Assembly (NCBI GenBank): GCA_001910725.1
Contig: MJGA01000045.1
Span: 1-64,000, forward strand
Direction of reading: 5' to 3'
DNA: 64,000 nt
From: Phanerodontia chrysosporium
Taxonomy: Eukaryota > Basidiomycota > Agaricomycetes > Polyporales > Phanerochaetaceae
Shown one piece after another: positions 12,409 to 24,351 of this stretch (positions are counted from its first letter, which is position 1; each line of letters begins with the position of its first letter). Made by a program: the position numbers and the translations under genes. The notes under the pieces were generated by a model, which had not been told where the DNA came from, made no database searches, and saw nothing but the letters and a program-made list of their open reading frames with translations.

Positions 12409-13000
12409 CTGTGGCGCAATTGTTCTCGATTCCGGATTCCCGTTGTACACTACTCCCTTGTTCAAGTGAATGCGAGGCTCCCAGGATCAGCAAAGTCATC
12501 GTCCCATTCTCGCGACCGTCGCACATGAGGCGGTTGCAATCAGACTCGATGGGACCATCTTGCGATGGCCGCACATGTGAACAATAGCTTCGTGGCCACA
12601 ACGACCCGTAGTTTCTGATTGACGTTGCCCACTCCTGATGCACGGACACGGCGGTGGGACCGCTTCCATGCAATACGGATGTGTGAAGGTCGGAGGTTGA
12701 GATCCATTGTACAGAGTACAAGCCTGGGGCTCCATTTGCACAGAAGATTGAGCACGCTGGGAATGAGGGTTGCGATCTCCAGAATTTTTTTTTTGACGGA
12801 TGGTTATTGTTCGAAGCGGATTGTATCATTCCTGAGCCGCTGGAGAGAAGAACAAGGGGCGAGTTTAGACATTTTTGACGAGCCAGCTACGTTCTGAAGC
12901 ACGTGTCACGGTGGCGAAAGCCGGGCGCTTGATGATATGTCCGAGTCGAGAGTGCTTTTGGAAAGAGTTGTTGTTTGATCTTGCCTTCGTTATGCGCAGG
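12409..13000. other. intergenic region upstream of copy C
   Basis: 592 bp with no supported gene. It includes an AT-rich stretch with a run of nine T at about 12786 and ends in the copy C promoter. Confidence 0.5.
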
Positions 13001-13007
13001 TATAAAG
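13001..13007 (+). promoter_or_regulatory. TATA box of P-loop copy C
   Basis: TATAAAG lies 107 bp before the ATG at 13114. It is followed by a pyrimidine-rich stretch with GTCCGTTCC, as in many fungal leaders. Confidence 0.55.
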
Positions 13008-13113
13008 GCAGACAAATCCTGGCAACACTTGTCCGTTCCAAACCACGACGACCTCTCGCTCGTACTGTAGCTCTCTACTGCTGCACCGCTGCCCCTCTTC
13101 GTCATCCGTCGCT

Positions 13114-16100
13114 ATGTCCCACACGTTGCCGTCCGACTCGTCCCCCGGTGCTAGCGAGACCGACGTCACCCTGCAGTCTCTACTTGAAGAGCTCGACCGT
13201 GCCAGCGCACGGGACGGCCTAGGGCTTTTGGCTAGGCTCACCAGCAAGGAGGACCCCTTGTCCGACGACTTGCATGCCGTCTCCGACCAGACATTGCGGG
13301 ATGAGCTATTCCCCGAGGGACGCCCCCCTAAAATCAAGACACCCGCCGATATTAGAGCCTGCGGAAAGCTACTGGCGAAGCTTGTAGTGAAGCACGACGT
13401 AGAAATGTGGGATGAGCTCTGGTGGGAACAACTACCCGGAACAGATTCTGCAAGAGCTCTCGTCGCTGTGTGCAACTACATCTTGGCCCAAGGAAGAAAT
13501 GCGGAATTCAAGGAGCTTCGTCGTCTCAGTCAGTAAACATTCAGGGTCACAGGATGCCATATTCACTCGTACGGCTTATCGTTTTCCACACAGAACTCTG
13601 TGGCAGAGAACCCAAGCGTCCTCAAGTTCTCCCACGGCCAGACGAGTGTGCGTTTGATTGTCATTTTCATTGCACCGCAGAATAAACTGATGACATTACC
13701 CTTTGCACAGGGAACGGTATGTTCCAACATGCTGCTAAACCCTTTCGATGTCTGCTAAATCATACTTTCTATTGTTAGCAACCGTCACCGCATGGAACCA
13801 TTCCTATGCAGGCAGCTACCACAAACACCTTCACCGGCAGATGCAAAAGATGAAGGACGGCTCAACCGCATATTACTCCAACGTACTGCCTATTATCCAG
13901 AGCTCTGGCACTGGGAAATCCAGGCTTGCCTACGAGGTCTCCGGCATGATCGTCACGCTCCCGCTGAATGTCCATCGCCCAGCGGATTCGACGACCGGTT
14001 TCGGTGCGCTAGCTTTCTACTACTCTACTCAGGCGTAATCCCGACAGGCACTCATTTCCCTCCATAGTTTATCCCGAGCCCGACACCGAGGTCGCTAATT
14101 ATCTCGCCAATGCCGATCACGACGGCAAGCGTTCCATGGAAGACACCATGAAGCGGTATCATCTCGCGTTTTTGTGCAGCTTGATGCAGACTGCGAAATC
14201 AAGAATTGAAGCAATGAATTCCGGGAAGACATACGGGAACTACGAGCATCTGGCCAGCGACTGGAGGGCCTACCTATTGGGAGTGGTGGACGACGTCCAG
14301 TCTGACGAGGCGGTGACACGGAAGGCGGAAATGTACCATGATGCCGTTCTGGTATGTCCCCACCGAGCTCAAGTTAGCAGCGCAACTCACCGACTCATGT
14401 TGCAACGCCAGGGTGCATCGATGATCTACGAGAGCTTGCGTGGACTCGGAGCCGACACCGAGAAGCGTAAAGAGTACTGCCAGAAGCAAGGCCTGAGGCC
14501 GCTGCTAGATGCGATCAAGAGCCGAGTCCGCCGAGGGGTGAAAACTCCTCCCATCCTACTCCTTTTTGCCATCGACGAAGTGGACGGTCTGTCTGACGTT
14601 TCAGTCGATCGTCCAGGTGTATCGCCAGCGACGATCACGGCGTACGACGTGTTTCTCTCTGCGTTGCAGGACTTGGGACCATGGAATCCCTTCTTCGTTC
14701 TTACCCTCTCGACGCACTCCCGGCTCGACAAGCATGCGCCTTCGCAGCTTCACCATTTGTCGACTCGGGGCATGGGCAAGGACGCCTTCCACCAAGCGCC
14801 ATGGACGGAGCTGCCCTTCGACGTTCTTCTGGACGGGAAACCCGTATTCGTGCCAGGAACTGTCACCTTGGACGACGTGGCTCAGGCAGCCTTCATGGTC
14901 AAACTGGGGAGAGTCCTGTACGCACTCACCTCTTACTCATGTACATTTAATCGTTTACTGATCCATCTGCAGATGGCATACCCGCTGGGAAGGCGCCGCG
15001 GACGGCAGTGCAGTGCGCGCGGAGATCTTGAAGTTCGCCTTCGTCAAACTCACTCGCCGAACACCTGAAGCACTGGCAGCGCAGCTGAAGGAAAACAAGA
15101 CCCCGGAGCAACTAGAGGCAATGAAGCTATCCGCCATTTCAATGCGTGTCGTGCTCGATTTCGACCTCGCGCGCCAGTCCACCCGTGATCTCTTGCAAAT
15201 GATGATCGCGAGGCATATGCACATCGCCTATACTGTGCCCCTGCATCGCGAATACGTACGATCTGGCGCACCCTCGGAGCCCGTTCTCGCTCATGCCGCC
15301 GCCATGCTCATGAACAATTTCACCGGCCTAGTGGACACTCCCGCTATCCTCTCGAATGCCCTCCAGCAGGGCATGGTAGACAAGGGCGCCCGCGGGGAAC
15401 TCGTTGGTCGGCTGCTCATGATCCGTGCCCATGACCGCGCCCACGCTCTCAAGAAGGAACAACTTGCCCTCGATGCATCGAACGTGAACTGGAGTGCGAA
15501 GGTCCCCGTCTTCGACTTGCTCAAGGCTCTGTTCGCGGACCGCCACCACTCTACCATTCTGAATGCGACTCCTGAAGACTCGGTGCTGAGCAGCAACACA
15601 CCGTCACTCCAGGAGGCCTTCAAGGGCGCCTTCGTGCGTTACACTCATTTCGTGCGCCTCGCCAGGTCGGACATTTACGACGCGCACGTCGGAGTGGCTG
15701 GCCTCGCGCGAGGCATGGCTTTCCAGAGCTACAGCCAGCAGCGACACTACGACCTCGTCATCCCCATTCTGATGAAGGACGAGGCGCTGCACGATTCGTT
15801 GGTCTCATTCATCCTCATTCAGATCAAGGACCGACTGAAGACACAAGCTGTCACTGTCAAAAGTGACGCAGGAATGTTCTCTAGCGGAACAAAGCTTCCA
15901 TACATCGTCATCGTCATGGAGCTGGGTCTCGACAAGCCTGAGCAATACGGGGTCGTTGCAAGCCGCGGCAAGGACCGCAGCCGCACCACAAATACTCCCG
16001 CCCATCCCCTCTACAAGATCACGGCGACCGGCTGCACGCCCGAGGTGTACAGTGTCATCTCGGACGAGGACAGCGCACACTACACCTCACTGCTCGCGAG

Positions 16101-16242
16101 GCAAGATATCTTCTCCGAGCATCCACGTCAAGACAGCCAAAGTATTGATATGGTCCGGAGAATGAAGCCGGTGTGGGACCGAGATTCATCCTGCTTCGAC
16201 TGGGTTGCGGGAGAGGAGCTCACAACGCCCCGCAAGCCTTAG
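13114..16242 (+). CDS. P-loop NTPase family, copy C (complete, 917 aa)
   Basis: Six exons, 13114-13528, 13594-13647, 13779-14003, 14068-14351, 14412-14917 and 14973-16242, add up to 918 codons with consistent phases. In order: an N-terminal helical domain with LQSLLEELDRASARDGL (about residues 25-140), a short linker exon ending RPDE, Walker A-like QSSGTGKSR (197-205), a middle region, Walker B ILLLFAIDEVDGL (about 376-386), a sensor-like strand FFVLTLSTHS, and a C-terminal domain of about 420 residues. The architecture is that of an ATPase with a large unknown output or recognition domain. Related P-loop modules occur in fungal Crinkler-like effector proteins, but the usual Crinkler N-terminus was not seen, so that link is tentative. 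This copy is the reference for the splice sites of copy A, about 6.6 kb away on the other strand. Confidence 0.85.
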
Positions 16243-16449
16243 AGACTCATGTACCAGTGGTTCCTAACCTTCTGCTGTCCGTTGAATACATGTTTTGGTG
16301 AGCAAACTCTGCCGCGCTCGCCCCGAGAGGTGCACTTCGGGTTCGGAAGTTTGGTGACAAGACCCTCGCGTCACCAAGAACCGCACGGTAGAGTCCCCAG
16401 TTCCTGCGTGCTCGGCTGCGTCCGACTCGACGAAACTCGCGCGAGGCGC

Positions 16450-16564
16450 AAGTGCCGCCCTCGCACTGTCTCGCGACCCCTCGAAGTGCGCACACTAGTC
16501 TCGCCAACCGTCGTCTCACCCCGTTAGGTGGTTCTTCCAACCTAGCAGCACTCGATGCGCTTCA
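16450..16564 (+). repeat. LTR remnant related to the gag-only element
   Basis: GCACTGTCTCGCGACCCCTC, then GTCTCACCCC, GTTAGGT, CCTAG and a final GCGCTTCA follow the same order as the last 150 bp of the LTRs at 45223-45760 and 48338-48875. The 5' part is missing or unrecognisable. The flanks (16243-16449, 16565-16724) hold no supported gene. Confidence 0.5.
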
Positions 16565-16724
16565 TCGTCTAGGAGGATTGTAGCGCGGTGCCACTCGGAG
16601 ACGGCGAGTCCAGCTTGCAGCCCGCTTCGACGTGTAACATGAGCTTCCTATGACACCGGGACAGACTGTTGTCGATATTGGACGATTTTCGTAGACTTTT
16701 CGACTGCAGAAACACAGGCCTAAT

Positions 16725-17387
16725 TCAAAATCCGTTCATCAGAACGAAGTCCGCGTAATCAATGCTGAATGGATAAAATGAGAATTCGACGGTCACGCTA
16801 TCGGTGAGAAGCCCCCTTTCGGTGTATCGTCTAGAATGACGTGAGTCTGGGTCCGTCCACGCACGAAGATGACAGACCGTACCCGCCACACGCCAAGACC
16901 TCAAGAAATCCCTCTCGGCGCATGCACCGCAGCTGTTCGGTATTGTTGTTCCATACCACATCGGGCAGCCGCGATGTCTCTAGTTTACGCCAGCGCCTGA
17001 TGTACGAGTCGTGGTCGTTGTGTCTGCACAGCCGGAGCTCGCCAGACGTGCGGTCGGTGCTGTACGAGTACCGCGTCCAGAGCTCGGCGTATGGGCCCGC
17101 GCCGCGCGCATCGAACTGAACGCGGTACTCGCTCGTATAGTATGTGCAGGAGATGCGGATGACGATCTGCGAAAGAAAGCGGCGCTGGGCGGCGGTTAGG
17201 ACCACAGAGAGGAGGCACTCTTGGTCTTCGCGTGAGACTCCGTTGCGGGTCGTCGAGATGCACCCCACCGCAGAGTAGTAGTCCGCGTCGCGCAGGATAA
17301 ATTCGAGGATCTCTAAGGGCCAAGAGCCGCTGGAGGATGGTACGGACTGCGCGCACGTCTCCTAGGCCGATGCCGTTCTTCGAGCGC
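16725..17387 (-). CDS. uncharacterised basidiomycete protein, paralogue of 18771-19493
   Basis: The main exon runs from a likely acceptor (AG before GAGACGTGC, near 17360) through WPLEILEFILRDADYY and WTRYSYSTDRT to LEVLACG. A 50-60 bp intron then leads to RYTERGLLTDSVTVEFSFYP and the stop at 16725. The pattern (opening LEILEF..DADYY, a middle WxxY, and a final basic/aromatic segment with alternating hydrophobics) matches a family of unknown function that is abundant in Agaricomycetes. The first exon was not identified. It may overlap or join the decayed membrane-protein locus directly upstream, so the 5' end is open. No function is known for the family. Confidence 0.55.
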
Positions 17388-17396
17388 ATCACTACT

Positions 17397-17870
17397 TATG
17401 AGGGTCGTATGCTCAGCACAGGCTCGCTGAAGTGAGCAGGGTCCTGCTGATCGAACGTCTCTTCGTCTTCTTCGGCGATCGTGCCCAGAGACGTGTCCAT
17501 GATTCGCGGGCTCATCGGTGCGCCAGATGATTGAGGGTCCGTCCGTAGCAATGCTCATCGGAGAAGTCATCGAAGCCATGCGTGGAAGCGCATTCTTGGT
17601 ATATGCGGGCTCAGGGATGGCAATACGGCGAACCGGCGTCAGATACTGCCCGTGCGACTGTGGGCTCTGTCGGTTCGTAGAGCAGCCAAGGGGATGGGCG
17701 TGATGGTACAGACACGTTCAGCTGCCTCGGCCCAGATATGCTCGTGTTCCTTCTCCCAGGCTTTGGTTGCATGTGACAGGCACTGTGTCTCCACCTCCGT
17801 GGCGACTCCCACGCTAGATCATGGCAGACAGAGCGTGTCCTTGGTGGTATGCACTCGGAGAAGAGCAGCA
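17397..17870 (-). pseudogene. decayed paralogue of the membrane protein at 170-1650
   Basis: Collinear with the tail of the first membrane gene: HTTKD, then ETQCLSHATKAWEKEHEHIW, PIPWLLYEPTEP, YTKNALPRMAS, and DTSLGTIAEEDEETFDQQDP before a stop at 17397. The frame changes twice. A four-C run near 17688-17693 has one base too many between AERVCTITPIP and WLLYEP. A second shift near 17625 follows SPYCHP. No hydrophobic segment equal to the first copy's membrane span was found upstream. Conservation of the tail in two places suggests that it matters in the intact copy. Confidence 0.6.
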
Positions 17871-18398
17871 GGAGACGGCTGCCGGCGGTTTCAGGCATGC
17901 CCTCCTCGGAATAGAGTGGCACAGAAGAAGTTGAAGCTCCTGGACGTACAGCTCGCCGTGCTGCATTTGCTGCCCAAGGGAAACATGTTGCCCAAGTCGA
18001 GCTTCGAGCTCCTCACTGATATGAATGTTGTTCAAGCTTGAGACGCAGTCAATAGTCTGAAAGAATGGCAGGAGGTAATGGTAAGCGCACCTGTGCTCCC
18101 ATATGAGCCGCTCTAGTTGCTGATCTTCTGAATCCTCGGCCAGCCAACTTGACAGCCCCGGAAGAGCGCACATACCGCGGCACTGCGTCTTGATCGTGAA
18201 GGAGCCATTTCTATGCCGGGCTTCCAAAGCGGTAGTAGAAATATAGATATCTGCTTCGTTCCCGCAAAGTCGGTATGGCGTAACGTCTCCATGGTTAGGC
18301 CTATCCATGCATCCTGCTGAACCCACCCATAGAGCAGCTGTTAGTCTTTCGAGTATGGCGTGATAGGACTGTGACTCACCAAGATATTGCTGGAGCAT
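17814..18398 (-). CDS. hypothetical protein, possibly the ectodomain part of the decayed membrane gene
   Basis: A 194-codon open frame. The portion CMDRPNHGDVTPYRLCGNE, followed by NGSFTIKTQC, reads like a secreted Cys-containing domain with an NGS glycosylation site. A 66-bp stretch before CMDRP and another after LIWEHR have intron-like ends. Its end overlaps the decayed paralogue of the membrane protein on the same strand, so it may be the N-terminal half of that gene. No family was recognised. Confidence 0.3.
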   Translation of the reverse strand: MLQQYLGESQSYHAILERLTAALWVGSAGCMDRPNHGDVTPYRLCGNEADIYISTTALEARHRNGSFTIKTQCRGMCALPGLSSWLAEDSEDQQLERLIWEHRCAYHYLLPFFQTIDCVSSLNNIHISEELEARLGQHVSLGQQMQHGELYVQELQLLLCHSIPRRACLKPPAAVSCCSSPSAYHQGHALSAMI

Positions 18399-18770
18399 CG
18401 ACTTACAGGCTGATGCAGATCACCGCCTAAAGACGCAAGGGCGCAGGAGTAGAGAGCGTAGTCATCACCAGGACGATTCGGTCAGTCTTTCAATCAGTGC
18501 GCATCAAAGCCACTTGAACAACGTGTTCCGAAAGACACCTTACAGCAAGGCCAGACGTGGCTTCTCCGATGAACAGCAGTTCAAGTTCTTTGGCGCGAGA
18601 CGGATAGTCATCGCCTGCAGGATCTGCCGATATCCTTCGCGGCGACACAGACGACCGTCCGGCGTGTGGGCGTTGGAGCGAAGGGAATTATTACGATGGT
18701 GCTCTCGATCTTGCGAGCCGTGTCTGAGCCTACAGTCCAAGCTTCGCGTGCGCACGCTATTGGTGTATCT

Positions 18771-19493
18771 TCATGAAGGGAAGAACGTAACGGACAGTTC
18801 TGCGTAGTCTACATGGTTTACCCATCCGGGGTATCTACGAGTGAACCACCTGTGTCAGTGCCTCTAAGCACGTCACGCAATGCTGTAGGCTCACCGAGCG
18901 TGTGCCCACACCTCCAGCACCCTGTCCCTCTTCAACAGCGCCACAAGCTCCGAGTCGCGGTCCCACACGAACGGCCCGTGCGTCTGCGTCCGCGGCACGG
19001 CGTGCAGGTTCGTCGCAAGGCGCTGCTCGTGCGTCGCAGGGTCCGCCGAGCCGATACTGTACCACGTCCACGCGTTGCGGTCGGTGCCTCGATCCTCCGG
19101 GTACCCGCTCCAGCCCTGGTCGTGCCCCTTCACCACCGCCTGGACGCGAAGCACGCATTCGAGGAGCCGCGCGTCTTCCGTGCTGGTGAGATTGATGCTG
19201 AGGATGGGGGTGTCTGCACGATGGGTGTGCCGGTCGGAGATGTCGCAGGGCGTAGACACGCATGCAACGCGGACGTGGTAGTATGTTGCTTCGTGCAATA
19301 TGATGTCGGCGAGTTCGACAGGCACGAAGCGACACAAAAGCATCCGTACTTCAATAATCTCGGACAGTGACGGATTGAAAGGGGTGTCTGTCTCCAGTGG
19401 CCAGTCAGAACATGACCATGCAAAGACCCAAGCTTGATTTTGCGCACCAGAACCCAGAATCCATGATCCAATGCGAGCCAAAAGAGATGTCAT
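18771..19493 (-). CDS. uncharacterised basidiomycete protein
   Basis: Exon 1 starts at 19493 (MTSLLARIGSWILG) and carries VELADIILHEATYYHVRVAC, an acidic loop (LTSTEDARLLECVLRVQAVV), WTWYSIGSADP and ELVALLKRDRVLEVWAHAR. A short intron (about 18886-18842) then joins WFTRRYPGWVNHVDYAELSV to the stop at 18771. The ending RYPGWVNHV followed by alternating hydrophobics is typical of a large agaricomycete family of unknown function that also includes the gene at 16725-17387. The starting Met is weak: the first 20 residues are hydrophobic, and another start is possible. The paralogues share order and ending but little identity, so the duplication is old. Confidence 0.6.
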
Positions 19494-20129
19494 ATTTCCC
19501 CGCCGAGGCCTCGTGTATCAATGCTGCTGTCCTGAACTCTCCTCAATGTGAGGCTTCCGGGGCTGGACAGTCCGTGTGTCAGCTAGCGAGTCACGCGACT
19601 GGCAAGAGAGACAGCTAATCAGGAGCTCGAGTATGGCAGATGTTGAGGGTAGCGACTTCAGGGTAGGAACAAACAATGGATACAATTGACGGTGGCGAGA
19701 AAAGAGCGTTGCTGCGCGCTCAGTATGATGAGCTTGCACTCGTAGCTTACCTTACTGATGTCGTTCACTTACCCAGGTAAGCGTTATCACACCGGCCGTC
19801 CTTACCACATAACAATCCCGTTCACTTCCACAAGCTTGCCACTTATTGCGTCGCTTGCTGCGCCACGTTCGCGAGTTACTTCGATTTACGTGCAAAATAC
19901 ACTGGGATGCCCTCTCTAGTCTGTAAGCCACCCACACCTGTCCTCCTCACGTTTTCATGGCGATCGCAGACTCCGAGTGCTCCAACATTCAGCAACGGCG
20001 CGCGGAAGTGTACCACTCTCGGTGAACCTGCACGCTCCCCAAAGCGCACCCTCTCAGCGCGGCATCCTCAACGGCACTCCGGCTTGCCTAGAGATAAACC
20101 TTGCGAGGGTGCTGGTAAACATGGCGGTT
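19494..20129. other. no supported gene
   Basis: 636 bp with short frames on both strands and no recognisable family or repeat. Confidence 0.4.
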
Positions 20130-20480
20130 GAGCAATGAGTTGAAGGTAATGTGTATGTTGACAATGAACACAGGTGCTACTCAGGAATATTGCTTCAAAG
20201 AATTCCTCGCGCCGCCGCTTTCTGCGAGCAACCCATGCTCCTGGACTGTATTACCGAAGACAGTGGTCGTAGACAACCCTACGGACAGGCCCTGTCCCCT
20301 TTCTTTGATCGCCATGCTGGTAGACGACGAGGACGCGTTCAGATGCGATGCACGCGATATATGCTACACGCTCATCCCCCCGCTAGAAGAACTGACGCTA
20401 CGCTTTTCCTTTCTGCACGCGACGCACCAAGTACAACAAGGCTCATCCGGTCAGCAAAGCTGGCGGTGGCATGTGTAACT
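20130..20480 (+). pseudogene. N-terminal fragment of a HET-family gene
   Basis: QPMLLD, then SLIAMLVDDEDAFRCDARD and CYTLIPP, match the region before the HET domain of the gene at 21413-24351 (QPMLLDSPTDDD, SLIATLVDDDDVFRCNGHG, CYTLTPP). The two matching parts lie in different frames, and nothing equal to the HET domain follows. A truncated, frame-broken duplicate next to an intact copy. Confidence 0.6.
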
Positions 20481-21412
20481 ACTGCTAACTAGCCGTTTGG
20501 CGAGATGCCGCACAACGCAGTCATGTAGACTGCCACTGGGTGAGCTGGCTCCCAGAAGGCGCATATGCAGCACTTCACGCTGCTCTCAAACCACTATAGA
20601 TCCAGGGTGGTAACCGCGTCGCCCCCAAAGCGCCATCACTTCGACGGCTACAGAGGTCGGTCGGCTATGAAGGTCATGAACCCTCTACTCCATGTACCTC
20701 GGTACGCTTGCCTCTGCTCTCTTTGCGAGAGCTGCCACTAGTTGTGCGTTAGTCACCTACCCAGGCCAACATGTGCTACGCTATCATCCCCGACTCGGCT
20801 TTGTGACCCCGCTCGGAGCCATTCCTTCCGTCCTCTGCGTCACCTCCGATCCCGATGACCGCACCCAGGTGCCGGCCACGTCCGTATACGACTTCGTGCC
20901 TTTGTGCGGCTATGGATGCTGACGCACGCATCCGATCGCGGCTCTCAATCTCATAGCGGACGCTGGACCTCTGCAAGCCTCTGTTGACACAGGCCGGTCG
21001 CGCCCGCAAACCACAACCTGAGCGCCTGTACAGATCGCGGATATCCCTCCTCCGGCCGAGTCCTGGCTTTCCCCCGTTACGCTACAACTCAGCCTGATTT
21101 CCGACAACGCGTGTATGGCCCCGCACTGCCGCCGTCAATCCATCCCCAAACGGCCGTCTGGCGTGGTACCGCGGCCCCCGACGCGCCTCCGCACACATGT
21201 CTGTTCCGTCTGGCGTGTGCCAGCGCTTCGACGGCGCGTGGCAGGCTCCATGCACTCGCAAGTTGGCTGGCACGCGGCGTGCACCTGGGCATTCCTGGTC
21301 CACACCACCTCGACACCGTCCTACATAGTATCCGTAAGTGCAGGCCCCTTCTTCTCGGCCATTTCAGCCGGCTCATATCGAGGTTTGCAGTCCTTGTTAA
21401 TGGCGGACTCGG
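20481..21412. other. no supported gene; upstream of HET gene 1
   Basis: 932 bp with short overlapping frames only. It is inferred to hold the promoter of HET gene 1. No TATA box was picked out. Confidence 0.4.
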
Positions 21413-24351
21413 ATGTGTTCGAGCCACCCTATGGTGAATCGCGTCCTCGGAGCAGGCGAGGCGTGGTCAGCGTGCGTCCCCTGTCCCACTTTGTTCCGGG
21501 TCTTGCCTGTGCTCATGCAATTGTGTCAGTGGGAAACAGGCAAACCGGTGACGTTGATGATCCCCGACGGCTTGTTGATCATACCCGTGCAAGAGGCGAC
21601 CGTTTCCGATGTGCGTATGTGCATAGTGTGGTCGTGATCTCCAAGCTGACCTTTTGACAGGAGACACTTCAGTGGGACACGTGCATCAAGATTCGGTGGA
21701 AAGACCAAGAGTTTCTCTGTGAACCAACGCCATCCGAAATTATCGATGAGTTTGCAGCAGAGAAACATACATACGAGATTGCTCAAATGAGGACAAGGTA
21801 TATCACGCCCGTGCCACACTTTGAATTCCCCATCCACCGACAGCCCATGCTCCTGGATAGTCCTACTGACGACGACGTGAACAATTACCCTATGCTCCGG
21901 GCCTGGTGCCTCTCGTTGATTGCCACTCTGGTCGACGACGACGACGTTTTTCGATGCAATGGGCACGGGAAATGCTACACCCTCACCCCTCCGACCCCTT
22001 CCCCTGTCCCTCTGCAACGAATGCACATCGGCCCTGGCGCGATTCCTACCGAACTCGCGGACAGGCCGTGTGGAACCGTCGCAGACGCTCTGCGCGAGCT
22101 CAACGACATCATGGACACCACGCACTCTCTCGAAGCGACAGACGGCCTCCACGACTTTCTCGCCTCCCTGATCGCCGAGTCTCGCGACTTTGGCGAGCTC
22201 TACGGGCGGGTCCGGCTGTGGTGGTACCAAGACGCTACCTACGCGGACTCGCGCGCATACTTTGAGGAGGTGGCACAGCGCATGCACACGCGCAAGAAAA
22301 ACGACGACCGGGATCGCAGCGATATCATCCAGCACAACTCGTACATCAAGTCGGACTCGCACCCTCCGCCCCGGCGGGTCTGGGACCTGTTCAGCAACCG
22401 CGTGCTCCCGTACTACGTGATCCGGGACACCGACGCGCTCAAGGATGACCTGTCCGTGCTCGACGCGAAGCTCTGGACGGTATCCCACAGCTGGGTCGCC
22501 GACGCAGAGCGCGAGGACCTCTGGACGGACGTCAACGGCAGGCAGTGGCCCGTGCCCGTCCCCCGCGCGACGACGCTCGAGCACGTCCGGGTCGAGCTGC
22601 TGAACATGGGCGCGGAGTACGTGTGGCTCGACGTGCTGTGTCTGCGGCAGCGCGGCCGAGACGAGGACGAGCCGCGGCGCCTCGACGAGTGGAGGATCGA
22701 CGTGCCGACGATCGGCTTTGTGTACCAGGGGAACCCGACGAGCAGGTACTGCATCACGTACCTGAACGGGCTCGGCCTGCCGTGCATCGCGGACCCTGCG
22801 GTCGTCGCGTCCGACAGACACTGGTTCAACCGCGTCTGGACGATCCAGGAGGCGCTGGAAAGCAGGTGGCTGCCCGGCGGCCTGACGCCTGCCTCTGCAG
22901 CTGCAAGATCGCCTACCGACCATGTTTCGTTCTGGTGCGACGTGGAGTTTGTGGCTCGCAACCTGGTTCAGATGCAAGAAAACGGGTTCTCGGCCATGTT
23001 CGCGGGCCGACATTGCACCACGGAGCTGGACAGGGTCGCGGTGCTTGGGTACTGTCTCCACAAAAAATGCAGGTCCATCCCTGTCTACGACATCGGGATG
23101 TCCGCCGAGCAGGCCTGGACGGAACTGCTCAAACACCTGCCTCCTGACCTCCGGACCGCGGTTTTTGTCTACGGGAGACGCACGAAACCATTCGCCTTGT
23201 GGGTGCCCATCAGCGACTTCTTGGACCGCACATCACGGTGGGAATATGCATCCTGTCGCGGAGCCGCACAGCTCAGACTCACCGATCAGTTGGGCCCCGG
23301 ATCCGAGGACTACTACTCGAAACAGCTGGCGCTGCGGGGCCCAGCAAGATATGGCCATCTTGTCACCACCGTCGGGCCCTACTACGTCACTTGTCACCGG
23401 GGGTATACTGCTGAAAACACCACTGTCAGCTTCTGCGCGAGCGGCCTTTCGAAGCCGCTAGCGCTGGTAGTCCAGTGTAGTGTCGAGGGCGCCGTGCTCC
23501 CCGACGTACTATACACTCTGCTTTACATGCACCTCGAGGACCGCCGTGAATATGAAGAACCGCAGGGGTGTCTGATCGTCACCGAAGCAGCGGAGACGGG
23601 CCAGGAGCTACAGGGCCGCCCCATTCTCCGTGCGATCCGGTGCGCGATCATCAAATTCAGGTTTGGACAGCACTACTCCAACCCGATGTCTGCGCACGAC
23701 ACGCGTAAGGCCTATGTCATCTACATGGATGAAGACGAAGCGCGGCAGCGATGCGCACATACGGAGCGCTACGAGGAAGCCTATGAGCGCATGCAAGAAC
23801 ATGAGCGCACGCTTGGGGAGGAGGAGAACGCCTTCTGGACAGACTCGGCATCGGATCGCTCCGCTGTGTATGAAGATTCAGACTTCGAGCCAAGGGAGAG
23901 CTTCGAGCACGACACAGAGCTGCGAGCGTGGCAGGACCAGGACCGCGACATGTCCAGAGGCGAGGCGGGGATGCTCGAGGGCGTGCGGGCACACGACACC
24001 GGAGGAGACCCTGCCACCAGCCCCAGGGAGCAGCCGCGGCCGCTTCACCTCGAGCACGGCCTGCATGAAGACACAGGTCCAGAGCGAACGCAGGGGCCCT
24101 CAGACGAGCCCTGCGGCCGCGGTAAAGAGGCACCCGAGGACACGCTGGCAAGTGGGCGCGAGGGTGCGCTTGGAGACGCGGCAAGCCACGGGCGCCATCC
24201 AGCAGACACACCGCCTGGCATACAGCTCAGTCCGATTGGACACGTGGAGCATTCCGACGTTCATAGGCAAACCGGGGCAGTCGAAAGCACGTCAAAGTCG
24301 CACCTACGACGGACGTTCTCGTCTCTTGTGTCGTTACTGACATGTCGCTGA
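21413..24351 (+). CDS. HET-domain protein 1 (GC-rich copy)
   Basis: A small first exon (ending TVSD at 21610; start Met 21413 or a later in-frame one) joins across a 50-bp intron (21611-21660) to a single exon ending at 24351, about 960 aa. The HET domain shows its usual landmarks in order: LWTVSHSWVADAEREDLW, LNMGAEYVWLDVLCLRQ, WRIDVPTIGFVYQ, and FNRVWTIQEALESRWLPGG. A 200-residue acidic, low-complexity tail follows. HET proteins control heterokaryon incompatibility in filamentous fungi: mismatched alleles trigger cell death after hyphal fusion. Partners and alleles cannot be told from one sequence. A close paralogue lies at 30225 and a broken fragment at 20130. Codons strongly prefer G or C in third place, unlike the paralogue. 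Confidence 0.85.

Noticed and set aside
10975..12465. A 496-codon frame on the minus strand opposite P-loop copy B
   Set aside because: It is a GC-rich shadow of the real exon; its sequence is Arg/Val/Glu-biased with no domain, and the plus strand aligns with copies A and C.
21526..23136. A 536-codon minus-strand frame opposite HET gene 1
   Set aside because: Antisense shadow of a high-GC3 exon. The plus strand has the HET domain.
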